A DNA stretch of 64,000 bases from Eubacterium sp. (GCA_017437905.1 JAFRWY010000047.1:1-64000), one strand, 5' to 3'. Counted from the first letter of the stretch, positions 1-9,773 are shown. Numbers and translations: made by a program. Notes: generated by a model not told the origin, from the sequence alone.

Positions 1-19
1 CCCCCCCGACACTGGGACG

Positions 20-1309
20 CTATGCTTTGTCATCCAGAATCTTCTTCGCGCTGACGAGTTTTACACAGAGGGTGAAGAGCTCTGCTGCAGTCTTCAGGTC
101 CTCCAGTGTCGGGTAGGTCGGTGCAACGCGGATGTTGGAATCCTGCGGATCCTTACCGTACGGCCAGGTTGCACCTGCTCCGGTCATGGTCACGCCTGCC
201 TTCTTTGCCTTGGAGACGATCTCCTTTGCGCAGCCCGGAAGTGCATCAAAGCTGATGAAATAACCTCCCTTCGGCTTCGTCCATTCGCCGATGCCCAGTC
301 CGCCAAGCTCGCGGTCGAAGATCTCCAGAACCGCCTCGAATTTCGGGCGGATGATATCCGCATGCTTCCGCATATGCTCCGTCATCATGTGAATGTCTCC
401 GAAGAAACGCACGTGACGCAGCTGGTTCACCTTATCATGGCCGATGGTCTGGTTCTTCATCTGGGACATGATATCCTCCAGGTTGTTCGGCGACGTAGCC
501 AGCGCTGCGATGCCGCTGCCCGGGAAGGTGATCTTCGAGGTGGACGCAAACTTATATACAAGGTCCGGATTACCGGCTCTCTTACATTCTGCCAGAATCT
601 CGATCAGATAATCCTGATCATCATCATACAAATGATGAATTCCGTATGCATTATCCCAGAAAATACGGAAATCCTTCGCTGCCGGCTTCAGGCGCGCGAA
701 ACGACGTACCGTCTCATCCGAGTAGGAATAGCCCTGGGGATTGGAATACTTCGGTACACACCAGATGCCCTTGATCGCATCATCCCCGGCCACCAGCTTC
801 TCAACCAGATCCATGTCCGGTCCGGTGGGGGACATGGGAACAGGGATCATTTCTATGCCGAAATACTCGGTGATGGCGAAATGACGATCATATCCCGGAA
901 CCGGGCAGAGGAACTTCGCCTTGTCCAGCTTGCACCACGGGGTATTGCCCAGGATACCGTGTGTCATGGCTCTCGAAACCGTGTCATACATCACATTCAG
1001 CGACGAATTGCCGTAAATGATGATATTATCCGGGTTGTTCTCCATCATGTCACCGATCAGCACCTTCGCCTCGTGAATACCGGTCAGCACGCCGTAATTA
1101 CGGCAGTCGGTTCCGTCCTCGCAGGCAAGGTCCACGCCGGAGTTCAGCGCATCCATCATTCCCATGGAAATATCCAGCTGCTCACGGCACGGCTTGCCGC
1201 GGCTCATGTCCAGCGCCAGATCCTTCTCCTGGAACTTATGGTACTTCGCGCGAAGATCCGCCAGCTCCATCTCCAGTTCATCCTTCGTCATTTCAGCATA
1301 TGGTTTCAT
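20..1309 (-). CDS. PLP-dependent aminotransferase, PF12897 (MocR/aspartate aminotransferase-like) family
   Basis: A 429-residue fold-type I pyridoxal-phosphate aminotransferase, probably cytoplasmic and using an amino acid donor such as aspartate. The N-terminal stretch LALDMSRGKPCREQLD, the NYGVLTGIHEAK segment and the Schiff-base region FASTSKITFPGSG (lysine near residue 259) fit the family that many Clostridia annotate as aminotransferase class I or aspartate aminotransferase. The length is normal. The ATG start is preceded by AAAGGAG. The gene is monocistronic as far as visible: the next upstream gene, hflX, ends about 240 bases away and a weak extended -10 lies in between. Exact substrate cannot be read from sequence; the family call is secure. 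Confidence 0.9.
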   Translation of the reverse strand: MKPYAEMTKDELEMELADLRAKYHKFQEKDLALDMSRGKPCREQLDISMGMMDALNSGVDLACEDGTDCRNYGVLTGIHEAKVLIGDMMENNPDNIIIYGNSSLNVMYDTVSRAMTHGILGNTPWCKLDKAKFLCPVPGYDRHFAITEYFGIEMIPVPMSPTGPDMDLVEKLVAGDDAIKGIWCVPKYSNPQGYSYSDETVRRFARLKPAAKDFRIFWDNAYGIHHLYDDDQDYLIEILAECKRAGNPDLVYKFASTSKITFPGSGIAALATSPNNLEDIMSQMKNQTIGHDKVNQLRHVRFFGDIHMMTEHMRKHADIIRPKFEAVLEIFDRELGGLGIGEWTKPKGGYFISFDALPGCAKEIVSKAKKAGVTMTGAGATWPYGKDPQDSNIRVAPTYPTLEDLKTAAELFTLCVKLVSAKKILDDKA

Positions 1310-1352
1310 TCTTTAGCTCCTTTCAACCCAGAGGTGCCGTATTTAATCAGTA

Positions 1353-1361
1353 ATTTTAGCA
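1353..1361 (-). promoter_or_regulatory. Extended -10 element upstream of the aminotransferase
   Basis: On the minus strand TGCTAAAAT reads as a TGn-extended -10 box about 45 bases before the start codon. No convincing -35 is visible at 16-18 bases, which fits an extended -10 promoter. Pattern match only. Confidence 0.4.
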
Positions 1362-1548
1362 TATCTAATTTCATTTTCACAGTAGAAATATGAAGTTCGT
1401 GTATTTTTTTAAGTTTTGCATAATTGCACAGTGCTCAATGTTGCACTTTGCACCGTATTGACAGAATAACCTCCTGTCGTTCTGACGCACAGGTATTTAC
1501 TCTCGGTCTTCCATCCCGTCTTACGCATACGAATGACACGGGCAAAGA

Positions 1549-2808
1549 TCAATCGTTCCTCCGCACGATCCGGTTGTACAGCTCCGCCGGCACATACGCT
1601 TCGACATATACGCCCTCCGCCCGGTAGTCCTCCACCTGCAGCTCGCCCTTCTTCCGGATCTCCGCGATCAGCGACATTTGATCGAAAGGGATCGTCATTT
1701 CCAGCTTCTTCCGGCCGCCACGGAGCAGTTCTCCCAGCGCCTCCTGCAAAAGGTCCAGGCCCTGTCCCCTCTTCGCGGAGATCTTCACGATCTTCTCCGC
1801 CCGGTCATCCAGGAAATGCGTCTCTCCCTCCACAAGATCCATTTTATTAAACACCGTCAGCACCGGTTTCTCCCGGATCTCCAGCAGATCCAGCGTTTCG
1901 TAGACCGTCTTCCGGTAGGTCTCCCATTCCGGGTCGGAGGCGTCCACCACGTGGATCAGATAATCTGCATACGCCGCCTCTTCCAGTGTACTCCGGAAGG
2001 CCCGGATCAGTTCTGTGGGAAGCTTCCGGATAAAACCCACCGTATCCGTCAGCAGGATCTGCTGCTTACCCGGCATTTCCAGCTGGCGCGTGGTGGTATC
2101 CAACGTCGCAAAGAGCTTATCCTCCGCAAGAATCCCCGCATCTGTCAATGTGTTCAGGAGCGTGGATTTGCCTGCATTTGTGTAGCCCACGATGGCCGCC
2201 ACGGGGATGCCCTTCTTCTGGCGTTCCTTCCGGTTCAGCTCCCGGTGTGTCACCACGTCCTCCAGCTCCCGCCGGAGCTGCCCGATCCGGTTCCGCACGG
2301 CACGGCGGTCCTGCTCCAGCTTCTTCTCGCCGGGGCCGCGGGTACCGATTCCGCCTCCCAGCCGGGACAGTGCGGTTCCCTGTCCGGAAAGCCGGGACAG
2401 ATTGTACCGAAGCTGCGCCAGTTCCACCTGCAGTTTACCTTCGCTGGTCCTTGCATGTGCCGCGAAAATGTCCAGGATCACGCCGGTCCGGTCCAGCACC
2501 TTCACATCCAGCGCCCGCTCCAGATTCTTCTGCTGTGCGGGGGACAGTTCATCGTCCGTAATGACGGTATCTGCATTTGTTTCATAGATCAGTTCCCGCA
2601 GCTCTTCAATCTTTCCGCTGCCCAGATAAGTCCCCGGATCGATCCGGTCCTTGGGCTGCACTAAAGTACCAACCACCTCACCGCCGGCGGTTTCCGCCAG
2701 TTCTCCCAGCTCCCGCAGCAGGGGTTCCACCTCCGGACGGTCGGGCAGCTGCACCGCCACCAGGAGCACCCGTTCCGGCGCCTCTCTTCTTTCTTCTTCC
2801 TGTATCAT
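1549..2808 (-). CDS. hflX: GTPase HflX
   Basis: A 419-residue ribosome-associated GTPase that splits stalled or hibernating ribosomes. The N-terminal HflX domain is clear (DPGTYLGSGKIEEL, then DDELSPAQQKNLE), followed by the family signature around LSRLGGGIGTRGPGE. Next come a coiled linker and the G domain: GYTNAGKSTLLN (G1), DTVGFIRKLP (G3) and NKMDL (G4). The length is typical. The start ATG follows GAGGCGG. It is transcribed away from the AAA ATPase locus across a spacer of about 500 bases. Some Firmicute HflX paralogues give antibiotic resistance, but this one looks like the housekeeping form. Confidence 0.96.
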   Translation of the reverse strand: MIQEEERREAPERVLLVAVQLPDRPEVEPLLRELGELAETAGGEVVGTLVQPKDRIDPGTYLGSGKIEELRELIYETNADTVITDDELSPAQQKNLERALDVKVLDRTGVILDIFAAHARTSEGKLQVELAQLRYNLSRLSGQGTALSRLGGGIGTRGPGEKKLEQDRRAVRNRIGQLRRELEDVVTHRELNRKERQKKGIPVAAIVGYTNAGKSTLLNTLTDAGILAEDKLFATLDTTTRQLEMPGKQQILLTDTVGFIRKLPTELIRAFRSTLEEAAYADYLIHVVDASDPEWETYRKTVYETLDLLEIREKPVLTVFNKMDLVEGETHFLDDRAEKIVKISAKRGQGLDLLQEALGELLRGGRKKLEMTIPFDQMSLIAEIRKKGELQVEDYRAEGVYVEAYVPAELYNRIVRRND

Positions 2809-3189
2809 CCGCCTCTGTCTCCTTCTGCATTTATCCAGCGACAGATCTTATCTGTCGGTTCTTCTGCTGTCCTTTTGCTGTTCGTTTCTTATAAATCGAG
2901 CAACGAATCAAATAAGCCATAATTGAAGTATACCCGCAAATTGCGTTACGTCAAACAAATTCGCACATTTATTTAGAATCAGCTGTTACAAATCGCAGAA
3001 TTACATAGAATTGCGTGTAATAAGGGTAAATTTTGTTATAGTGCAAATAGATCGAACAAAACCACACATCGGAAACCGGGTGAATGAACGGATCGGAAAA
3101 TATGCCACGGCCTCTGCAAATGTGGAAGCCGTTTTTGTAGGTAAGCCCCTTCCTTCTTATGTGCACACAATCACCCACGGTTTCCCTCC
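2809..3189. other. Intergenic spacer between hflX and the AAA ATPase
   Basis: A divergent gap. A small perfect hairpin (CGACAGAT-CTT-ATCTGTCG, 2839-2857) lies in the probable hflX leader. The rest is AT-rich and holds no gene I can support. A TTG-started frame of 60 codons (3011-3193) lacks a ribosome site. Confidence 0.5.
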
Positions 3190-3218
3190 TTGACAAAACC
3201 AGTAAAGACCAGTAAAAT
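3190..3218 (+). promoter_or_regulatory. Sigma-A promoter of the AAA ATPase gene, overlapped by repeat sites
   Basis: TTGACA at 3190-3195, a 17-base spacer and TAAAAT at 3213-3218 make a near-consensus promoter. The first two ACCAGTAAA repeats occupy the spacer and the -10, so a protein bound there should block RNA polymerase. Confidence 0.8.
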
Positions 3219-3293
3219 AAAACCAAACCAGTAAAGACCAGTAAAACTAATCAAAACCAGTAAAAACCAGTAAAAGCTTTTGGAACCAGTAAA
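3198..3293 (+). repeat. Seven-copy ACCAGTAAA operator-like array with alternating 10/19-base spacing
   Basis: Exact copies of ACCAGTAAA start at 3198, 3208, 3227, 3237, 3256, 3266 and 3285. Start-to-start distances are 10, 19, 10, 19, 10, 19, so the array is three and a half 29-base units, each a close pair (1-base gap) followed by a 10-base gap. The array begins inside the promoter and ends about 20 bases before the ribosome site. Spacers between pairs are not conserved. This is the layout of a multi-site operator or iteron cluster. The obvious candidate ligand is the ATPase it precedes, through its C-terminal winged-helix-like region. Confidence 0.9.
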
Positions 3294-3326
3294 AAACTTT
3301 ATGTGCAACCAAAAAGGAGATCAGCC

Positions 3327-4367
3327 ATGCGGAATCCATATACACTTCTTTTCGGCCGCGAACCGGAACAATACATCCAAAGACACGCCGAAGCCGAGGA
3401 GATCATAAAGAACTTCACATACGACAATCCCACGGAACAGGTCCATATGATCACCGGTGTCAGAGGCTCCGGCAAAACCGTATTTATGACCGAAATCTCA
3501 AATCGATTGAAGAAGGAAGACGACTGGATCGTCATAGAATTAAGTACCGAGTCGGATATCCTTCAGGATCTTGCCTCATTGCTTGCAAGTGAGAATTCCC
3601 GAGCAGAGCTCTTCAGGAAAGCAAAAATCAACCTGTCATTCTGGGGATTCGGCCTGGAAGTCGCGCAGACCGCACCCATCACCAATCTCCAGCTTGCCAT
3701 CACAAAAATGCTGGAAGCACTGAAAAAAGACAGAAAAAAAGTCCTGATCACCATCGATGAAGTTATAAGCAATAAATCCATGAGGGAATTTGCAAGTGCA
3801 TTTCAGATTTTCGTTCGGCAGGAACTTCCGGTATGTCTCCTGATGACCGGGCTGTATAAGAACATCGATGAGCTTCAAAACGAAAAGAACCTCACATTTT
3901 TATACGGTGCACCAAAAATCTATCTGACGCCGCTGAACTGCAAGGATATTGCCGATAATTACAGAAAGAATCTTAAGATAAACGAAAATGACGCAAAAGA
4001 AATGTCCTCTCTCACCAAAGGCTACTCATTTGCCTTTCAGGTCCTGGGACATTTTGCGTGGGAACAAAACGGCGATTTCCGCCAGGTGATCGAAAAATAC
4101 AAAAGATATGTGTCCGAATACTCTTATGACAAAATCTGGGCGGAATTATCCGCCAGAGACCGCGAGATCATGTACGGAATAGCAAAAACCCCTTCCGGAA
4201 AGATCGTCGAGATACGCAACTATCTCGGTATATCAACAAACGAATTCAATCCCTACCGGAAGAGACTGATCCGAAAGGGATTGATCAACGGGGAGCAATA
4301 CGGATATGTTAAACTGGTATTACCCTTTTTCGATGAATATATCTTTGAAAACTGGGAGCCGGATTAA
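3327..4367 (+). CDS. AAA ATPase with C-terminal winged-helix-like domain (archaeal-type STAND-like ATPase)
   Basis: A 346-residue P-loop ATPase. Walker A is GVRGSGKT at residues 44-51 and Walker B is KVLITIDEV. The middle resembles the ATPase_2/archaeal ATPase type, which often ends in a winged helix. Here residues of about 275-330 (LSARDREIMYGIA, then GISTNEFNPYRKRLIRKGLI) look like a helix-turn-helix that could bind DNA. I chose the ATG at 3327 because AAAAAGGAGA lies 7 bases upstream; a GTG eight codons earlier has no ribosome site. The upstream repeat array suggests autoregulation. A broken small gene follows. Base composition is AT-richer than flanking hflX, suggesting an accessory gene. 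Cellular role unknown. Confidence 0.8.
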   Translation: MRNPYTLLFGREPEQYIQRHAEAEEIIKNFTYDNPTEQVHMITGVRGSGKTVFMTEISNRLKKEDDWIVIELSTESDILQDLASLLASENSRAELFRKAKINLSFWGFGLEVAQTAPITNLQLAITKMLEALKKDRKKVLITIDEVISNKSMREFASAFQIFVRQELPVCLLMTGLYKNIDELQNEKNLTFLYGAPKIYLTPLNCKDIADNYRKNLKINENDAKEMSSLTKGYSFAFQVLGHFAWEQNGDFRQVIEKYKRYVSEYSYDKIWAELSARDREIMYGIAKTPSGKIVEIRNYLGISTNEFNPYRKRLIRKGLINGEQYGYVKLVLPFFDEYIFENWEPD

Positions 4368-4418
4368 AACCGCAGCACCGGCTGCATTACAATCGTTCAA
4401 ACCAAGGAGGATACACAT

Positions 4419-4571
4419 ATGAACGAAGAAAAAATATTTTGTTATTGATTACAGAGAATACGCCATTACAACTCCACTTCCCCGGACATTCCTGAAAAGG
4501 AGAGACTGGATTTTTTCAACCGGCTGATTGAAAAATATCATCTAAAGGACGACGATTCAACAACCACGTGA
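4419..4571 (+). pseudogene. Frameshifted small gene following the AAA ATPase
   Basis: An excellent AAGGAGG site lies 8 bases before ATG 4419, but the frame stops after nine codons (MNEEKIFCY). Removing one A in the AAAAATA run gives MNEEKYFVIDYREYA. A second shift then opens YNSTSPDIPEKERLDFF, NRLIEKYHLKDDDSTTT and a stop at 4569-4571. The combined product would be about 50 residues, charged and soluble. I infer a small partner of the ATPase inactivated by two indels; programmed frameshifting or sequencing error in the A-run is possible for the first one. No family recognised. Confidence 0.55.
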
Positions 4572-4610
4572 TCGATTCATATATCACTCTTCACCATATC
4601 ATTCACTCAT

Positions 4611-7600
4611 TTATGATTCCTCTTCAATCATACATAGTTTCTTTTTGTTCCTGCTTTTTGTGATAAGTACATATAAAATCAGCAGAGTAAAAATGCCCAC
4701 CGAAATACCGATTCCTATCCACATGCCGTGTGGTTTAAATGATACGCGGACAGAATGCGTTCCCGCCTTTACCGAAATGCCAACACCTCCTAGGAAGGAT
4801 TCGGCCTTGGTTTCGTTTCCGTCAACCATTATTGTCCATTCACTCATATTCGGAATAGAAAGATAAATCATCCCATCCTCCGGAACCATAATTGTTCCCT
4901 CTAACGAGGATCCATCTATTATTGCATCATCCATCGTATACTGAGCCAGCTTGTCATGAAGCCGGTTCATTTCCTCATGATTTAGAACAGCAATCTGAAT
5001 CGGATACTCGTCTGCTGTCTGCGGCAGATACATTGTTGCATCAAACTCCTGAGCCTTTCCGCGTATTGCAGATCCAATATACATCACAGTACTGTGATAG
5101 CATACATAGATATCACCCTCTACATCCTTCGCCAAGTGAACACGCGCATGAACCTGATTACTGATACCCGCTTCAAAATCCGATGGATCTAATAAGACAT
5201 ACGTAACCGAATCCCTGTTTTCATCCGTAATCTTACTCTCATCAGGCTCCGGTTCAATTTCTTCGTATATTTTCCCACAACCCAAATATTCTGAAAATGC
5301 ATTCTGATAATCAAATCCACTGGAACCGTACGCTTTATACCCTTCATCATCCCAGCGTTGAATCACTTCCGAATTCGGGATATACAAACCCACCGGAAGG
5401 TACCACGGGTTTTTGTGAAGTGTAAGCGTCCCTTCACGATCAGTTACAGGATATGACGATATCGACTTTTCATTCTCATCACCTGTGATGTGATATTGTA
5501 TATGAAGCATCATATCTGCAATTGGATTTCCCGAATAATAATAGATTACATTGTTGGATGTGATAAGTCCCCATTTTCTTACCAAATCCAAATGTTCCAT
5601 TGACATCATCGAAGAAAATGCACTTATCGAAGTAGTATCAGTGACCTCTGCCATATTATATAATTCACTCTCAATATACTCCGTAGCATGAAAATCCTTA
5701 CTCATATCAGGATTTCGCGCAGATAAAGTATTAATGAATGAGCTGTCTTTCGTATACCGTATCTCTTGACCAACAGAGTATTTAAATGTCACCAACGCAC
5801 TGATTATTACTTCTAATAACAAAATGGCAATCATGGCATTGCGGAAGATATTTCGGTATTTTTTAAGTAACTGTAATAACGCAAAGGTCAGATACAGAAC
5901 AAGAAGGAATATTGAAATACCATATGAAATCGCACTCTCTTCCGTTCCCATCCCGGCTTTAAGATCCGACTTTGTAAGAAACGCTGCCGTCCATAAAACA
6001 GCGCAAACCAAAATCGAGCCACCGATACCGATAGCAAAGGTTTTTCCTTTATAATCCCTCCATTCCATCAGGCAATCATAGAACATTATAACGAGTAAAA
6101 AGACGTAAAATGCCGCAAACCTATTAGGAACCAAAGATTGATAATGCATCCCGTGAAATATATAATTAAGTATACCATTACCAAATCCGGCGAATAAAAG
6201 AATAACCAACAGCAATCTTCTAATTCGGACAGACAAAACCGTCTTTCTGCTCATAAGATATAACGGAATACAGATTAAGATAAGGATTCCGACATAAATA
6301 TTTGCATCATAATCATTTTGAGAAATAATGGTAGGCGGTCTCACACTCATAGTCTCAGAAAAGACCGAAAGATAAGATCCCCCTTCCCTTGCAACAGGAG
6401 AAACCGTATCCGTAGATTTATAAGGAGACGCCAATGTCCGGAAAAAGTACGGAATCAGTTGATAACATGCCAATCCCACCGCAGTGAGTGAAGCAATCAG
6501 AATTCTGACTCCCTTAAAGAACATATCCTTTATGCTTTCGAATTCCATGGTGAAAAAGTATAAGAAGATAAATTCACACAGCATAAAAGCATAGTAAGCA
6601 TCACCCATAAACAGGTATAGCATGCCTATGTAAAGGAAAGGTTTCTTATCATAGATCAAGCGTTCCATTCCCAACAGGATAAGCGGTAGAATACGCAGAA
6701 AACCAAATCCGTTGTATAAGAAAAAACCCACCGCATAGGAAGAAAGCCCATATGTTGTTCCCAGTACAACCAGTCTCCAATCTGATTTTTCCATGGTTGC
6801 ACCTTTTCTACGCTTGGTCAGATACAGTATCATACAGAGCCCAGGAACAACAAAATACAAATATCTGCTGAAAATATATTCAAAGAATATCATGGACTCT
6901 GGTAAAAGATAAAACTTCAGCAAGTGCCATGGTGATGTTAAATAAGAAGCAAAACCGTTATAACCGTCAATGGCCACTCCTGTATTCCAATTCAGCATGG
7001 AAAAGCTTCCATTCTTTACACTATGTACCAAACGAACATATCCGTTATATGACTGCTCATACCCATCACCAACCAACGGCGATCTGTCACCAAAAGGAAA
7101 ACTGGATGTTGCACACAAAGCGAACAGAAAAACCATCGTTAAAATTCCAAATGTGAGAAAATATACATAGTTTTCCTGAATAAAACCACCCGAACGAACA
7201 ATAAATCGTGTTGTTCCTGTTGCCTTCTCTCGCTTTGATGCGCATAATACAATCAAAAACGCAATAAAAATGACCGAAACGATCAGGCCAATATATAATA
7301 CCATTGGTGAATAAGTCAAATGGACAGTGTTTTCTCCTGCAGAAACCGGAACCATCATCATTTCTTCTCCGGGGAACTCTTTCGAAAAAAGTGAATACTC
7401 TTCAGCAGTCCACCCGCTTCCAGGAGTAACCGGTATGATCAAATACCCATCCTCCGGAGCAGAGATTTCAAAAATATAGTCCGAAGTATCATTTTGTTTC
7501 CAATCTGCCGGAACAAGCTTCGTATTGAACGATAAAAAAGCCTCCTGGTCAAATGTTGCGTATTCAACAGTCGGAGAATACGATATCTTTTCCCTGTCCC

Positions 7601-9773
7601 AATGACGGCGAAACACATTGGCTTCGCCTGAAGGTTGAACAAAACCAAAATGCGTTATATTTTCGGTTGATCCATATAAATCTCCCTCATCTTTTGTTGA
7701 ATAAATGTATGCATAATATGTCTCCCGGATTCTTTCCTTCTTTTTATCATCCAGAACGCTTTGGGCTGCCATCATAAACTCGCCCTCCACTGATCGGAAC
7801 ATCGGATCGCTTCCTACCACATTCTTTACCAACAGATTGATGGAAGAAAACGGGTGTTCCTGATCATAAACCCAGGTAATCACATTCTTTGGCAAAAAGA
7901 AACCATGTACCGAATACGGATTCCTGTAAATTGCCATTCCATTTTCAACTCGCAGGAATTCCAACATGGAATCAACCTGATTTGTGTTCTCTGCGGTGAC
8001 AATGTAATCATAACCACAGAGCGTATTACTTACAGGTGTTGACATGCTGGTTTTAGGATCATAATAAAGGATCCGCGCATCGGGTTCAGACCGATGCAGT
8101 GAAGCAGCAGTTTCATAATAACGATAATCCGCAGATTCATAGTACTCTTCCGCTTTAGAACCCAGGACATTAAAACCATTAACAAAAGAATATGTCAATT
8201 CTCCTACCAAAACGATTGGAAAAAGCATGACGAATAACCACCGGGTCATACTCCCCCCACGGTACAACAGCAAAAGGATATAATATGCAATTACCAATTC
8301 AAGACCAACCACGAACGGTTTCATGGAATCAAATCTGTCGCACATGAACGTGGATACAATTGCCAGTATGAAAATGAGAAGTGTTCCTATATGAATCTGC
8401 CATGAAGGATTATGATCAAGATTTAAAAAGGCTTCATACGCCATGCTCAATAATTGAAACACAAAAAGAAAACCGAAAACACAAACATTGGCTCCGGATG
8501 CAAAAAATCCGTTAAAAAGATAGTTTGGTGTCACTAAGATAAGACCTGCTGTCAACACACAAAACACTGCCGACTGACTAATCTTTCTTCTGAGAGAAAT
8601 ATTCGGATTCAGAAGATATAAAATCAGCAGTAAAAGGGTTGCAGTACCACAAAAAATGTCAATCCCATAGCCATATATCAATGTTGATGACGGAGGCGTG
8701 GTCGGCATCTGTGCTTTAACAACATCAAAAATCGTTGTTGATACAGCATTCATTGGGAACTTAATTGAAATCTCTTTCTGAAAGAAAACACCACTCACAG
8801 AATTGATTATGATCACTGCACCGGCACCGATTGCCAACACATCCGCTAAAAGTTTTAGAAGAAGCCTGTGAATAGCCTGTGACAAATCCCCATATTCAAA
8901 AGCTGCTATATATACAATCGTAAAAATAAAAACAACAATTGTCATATAAAAGCTACAAAACACGGATACCGTCATTAAGATTGCATATTTCTTCCAATCC
9001 CCGTTTTCAAGAAGATTATCCAGTTCCATCAAAATGAGCGGGAAAAGAACAACAACCGAAAGATGGCTCACATCCAGACCCTGACCAATCATATACGCAG
9101 AAAGTGCAAAAGCAGCAGAAAATCCCAAATTAGGAATATCCAAAGCCGCAAAAAACGCTCCGACTCTGCTTTTCGGCTCTTCAGATCCACCTAAGATCAG
9201 TTCCTTCCGTCCACTCTTCTCAGCTTTCTTTTCCTTTATTTCCTCCTTTTTCTTAATCGCCGAAATCACATCGACTCGTCTTTCTTCCATAGTTTTCCGA
9301 CGAGCTAAAATCCGTTCTTTCCGACGAGTGAGAAAGATCGACATAAATAAACCGGCCAAACCAATCTTTACCATGTACAGAAGATTTAGTACCGCCAGGA
9401 TTGCCGTCCTTGGAAACAGAAGGATGATCAGATTAAGCGGATCAGAAAGATAGTACGTAAAAATCGTTGAAAAATCATATCCCATACCCGAAGTCAGACT
9501 ATAAATCAATCCTTCCCCACCATGAACTTTGTCGTGTAATTCATAGTAATAAGTAAGATGATCTGTCATTCCACCGGCTGTCATAACATCTTTTCCACCA
9601 AACGGAGCAAACGATCCCAGGATCATAGCGATCAAGACCGTTAAAACAGGCAGAAAGAACGCAATGCACCTAACAGTGCGAACGTTCTTTTTATTAATAC
9701 TTGTATTTATTTGTTCCCCAAATGATGTGAGCCGTTTATCCATCCCTGTCATTTGTTTCTTTTTCGATACCAT
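4611..9773 (-). CDS. Tandem YfhO-type polytopic membrane protein, two fused modules
   Basis: A 1720-residue membrane protein made of two YfhO-like (GT-C fold) modules. Each begins with a transmembrane helix and an extracellular loop with a conserved acidic patch (GGMTDHLTYYYELHDKV in module 1 near residue 70; VGDGYEQSYNGYVRLVHS in module 2 near residue 910). Each continues with many hydrophobic helices and ends in a beta-rich outer domain and a last helix. YfhO proteins such as the B. subtilis one are about 860 residues, so this is twice the usual length. Family members add sugars from a lipid carrier to teichoic acids, so a glycosyltransferase or flippase-like role is inferred. A basic coiled linker (about residues 150-200) interrupts module 1. 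The start follows GGGGGA. It lies just beyond the major pilin terminator. Confidence 0.85.
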   Translation of the reverse strand: MVSKKKQMTGMDKRLTSFGEQINTSINKKNVRTVRCIAFFLPVLTVLIAMILGSFAPFGGKDVMTAGGMTDHLTYYYELHDKVHGGEGLIYSLTSGMGYDFSTIFTYYLSDPLNLIILLFPRTAILAVLNLLYMVKIGLAGLFMSIFLTRRKERILARRKTMEERRVDVISAIKKKEEIKEKKAEKSGRKELILGGSEEPKSRVGAFFAALDIPNLGFSAAFALSAYMIGQGLDVSHLSVVVLFPLILMELDNLLENGDWKKYAILMTVSVFCSFYMTIVVFIFTIVYIAAFEYGDLSQAIHRLLLKLLADVLAIGAGAVIIINSVSGVFFQKEISIKFPMNAVSTTIFDVVKAQMPTTPPSSTLIYGYGIDIFCGTATLLLLILYLLNPNISLRRKISQSAVFCVLTAGLILVTPNYLFNGFFASGANVCVFGFLFVFQLLSMAYEAFLNLDHNPSWQIHIGTLLIFILAIVSTFMCDRFDSMKPFVVGLELVIAYYILLLLYRGGSMTRWLFVMLFPIVLVGELTYSFVNGFNVLGSKAEEYYESADYRYYETAASLHRSEPDARILYYDPKTSMSTPVSNTLCGYDYIVTAENTNQVDSMLEFLRVENGMAIYRNPYSVHGFFLPKNVITWVYDQEHPFSSINLLVKNVVGSDPMFRSVEGEFMMAAQSVLDDKKKERIRETYYAYIYSTKDEGDLYGSTENITHFGFVQPSGEANVFRRHWDREKISYSPTVEYATFDQEAFLSFNTKLVPADWKQNDTSDYIFEISAPEDGYLIIPVTPGSGWTAEEYSLFSKEFPGEEMMMVPVSAGENTVHLTYSPMVLYIGLIVSVIFIAFLIVLCASKREKATGTTRFIVRSGGFIQENYVYFLTFGILTMVFLFALCATSSFPFGDRSPLVGDGYEQSYNGYVRLVHSVKNGSFSMLNWNTGVAIDGYNGFASYLTSPWHLLKFYLLPESMIFFEYIFSRYLYFVVPGLCMILYLTKRRKGATMEKSDWRLVVLGTTYGLSSYAVGFFLYNGFGFLRILPLILLGMERLIYDKKPFLYIGMLYLFMGDAYYAFMLCEFIFLYFFTMEFESIKDMFFKGVRILIASLTAVGLACYQLIPYFFRTLASPYKSTDTVSPVAREGGSYLSVFSETMSVRPPTIISQNDYDANIYVGILILICIPLYLMSRKTVLSVRIRRLLLVILLFAGFGNGILNYIFHGMHYQSLVPNRFAAFYVFLLVIMFYDCLMEWRDYKGKTFAIGIGGSILVCAVLWTAAFLTKSDLKAGMGTEESAISYGISIFLLVLYLTFALLQLLKKYRNIFRNAMIAILLLEVIISALVTFKYSVGQEIRYTKDSSFINTLSARNPDMSKDFHATEYIESELYNMAEVTDTTSISAFSSMMSMEHLDLVRKWGLITSNNVIYYYSGNPIADMMLHIQYHITGDENEKSISSYPVTDREGTLTLHKNPWYLPVGLYIPNSEVIQRWDDEGYKAYGSSGFDYQNAFSEYLGCGKIYEEIEPEPDESKITDENRDSVTYVLLDPSDFEAGISNQVHARVHLAKDVEGDIYVCYHSTVMYIGSAIRGKAQEFDATMYLPQTADEYPIQIAVLNHEEMNRLHDKLAQYTMDDAIIDGSSLEGTIMVPEDGMIYLSIPNMSEWTIMVDGNETKAESFLGGVGISVKAGTHSVRVSFKPHGMWIGIGISVGIFTLLILYVLITKSRNKKKLCMIEEES

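Noticed and set aside
3011..3193. A 60-codon plus-strand frame between hflX and the AAA ATPase
   Set aside because: Starts with TTG without a ribosome site and runs into the promoter; no coding character.
3198..3293. The ACCAGTAAA array as a CRISPR array
   Set aside because: Repeat is only 9 bases, spacers are 1 and 10 bases, and there is no cas gene.
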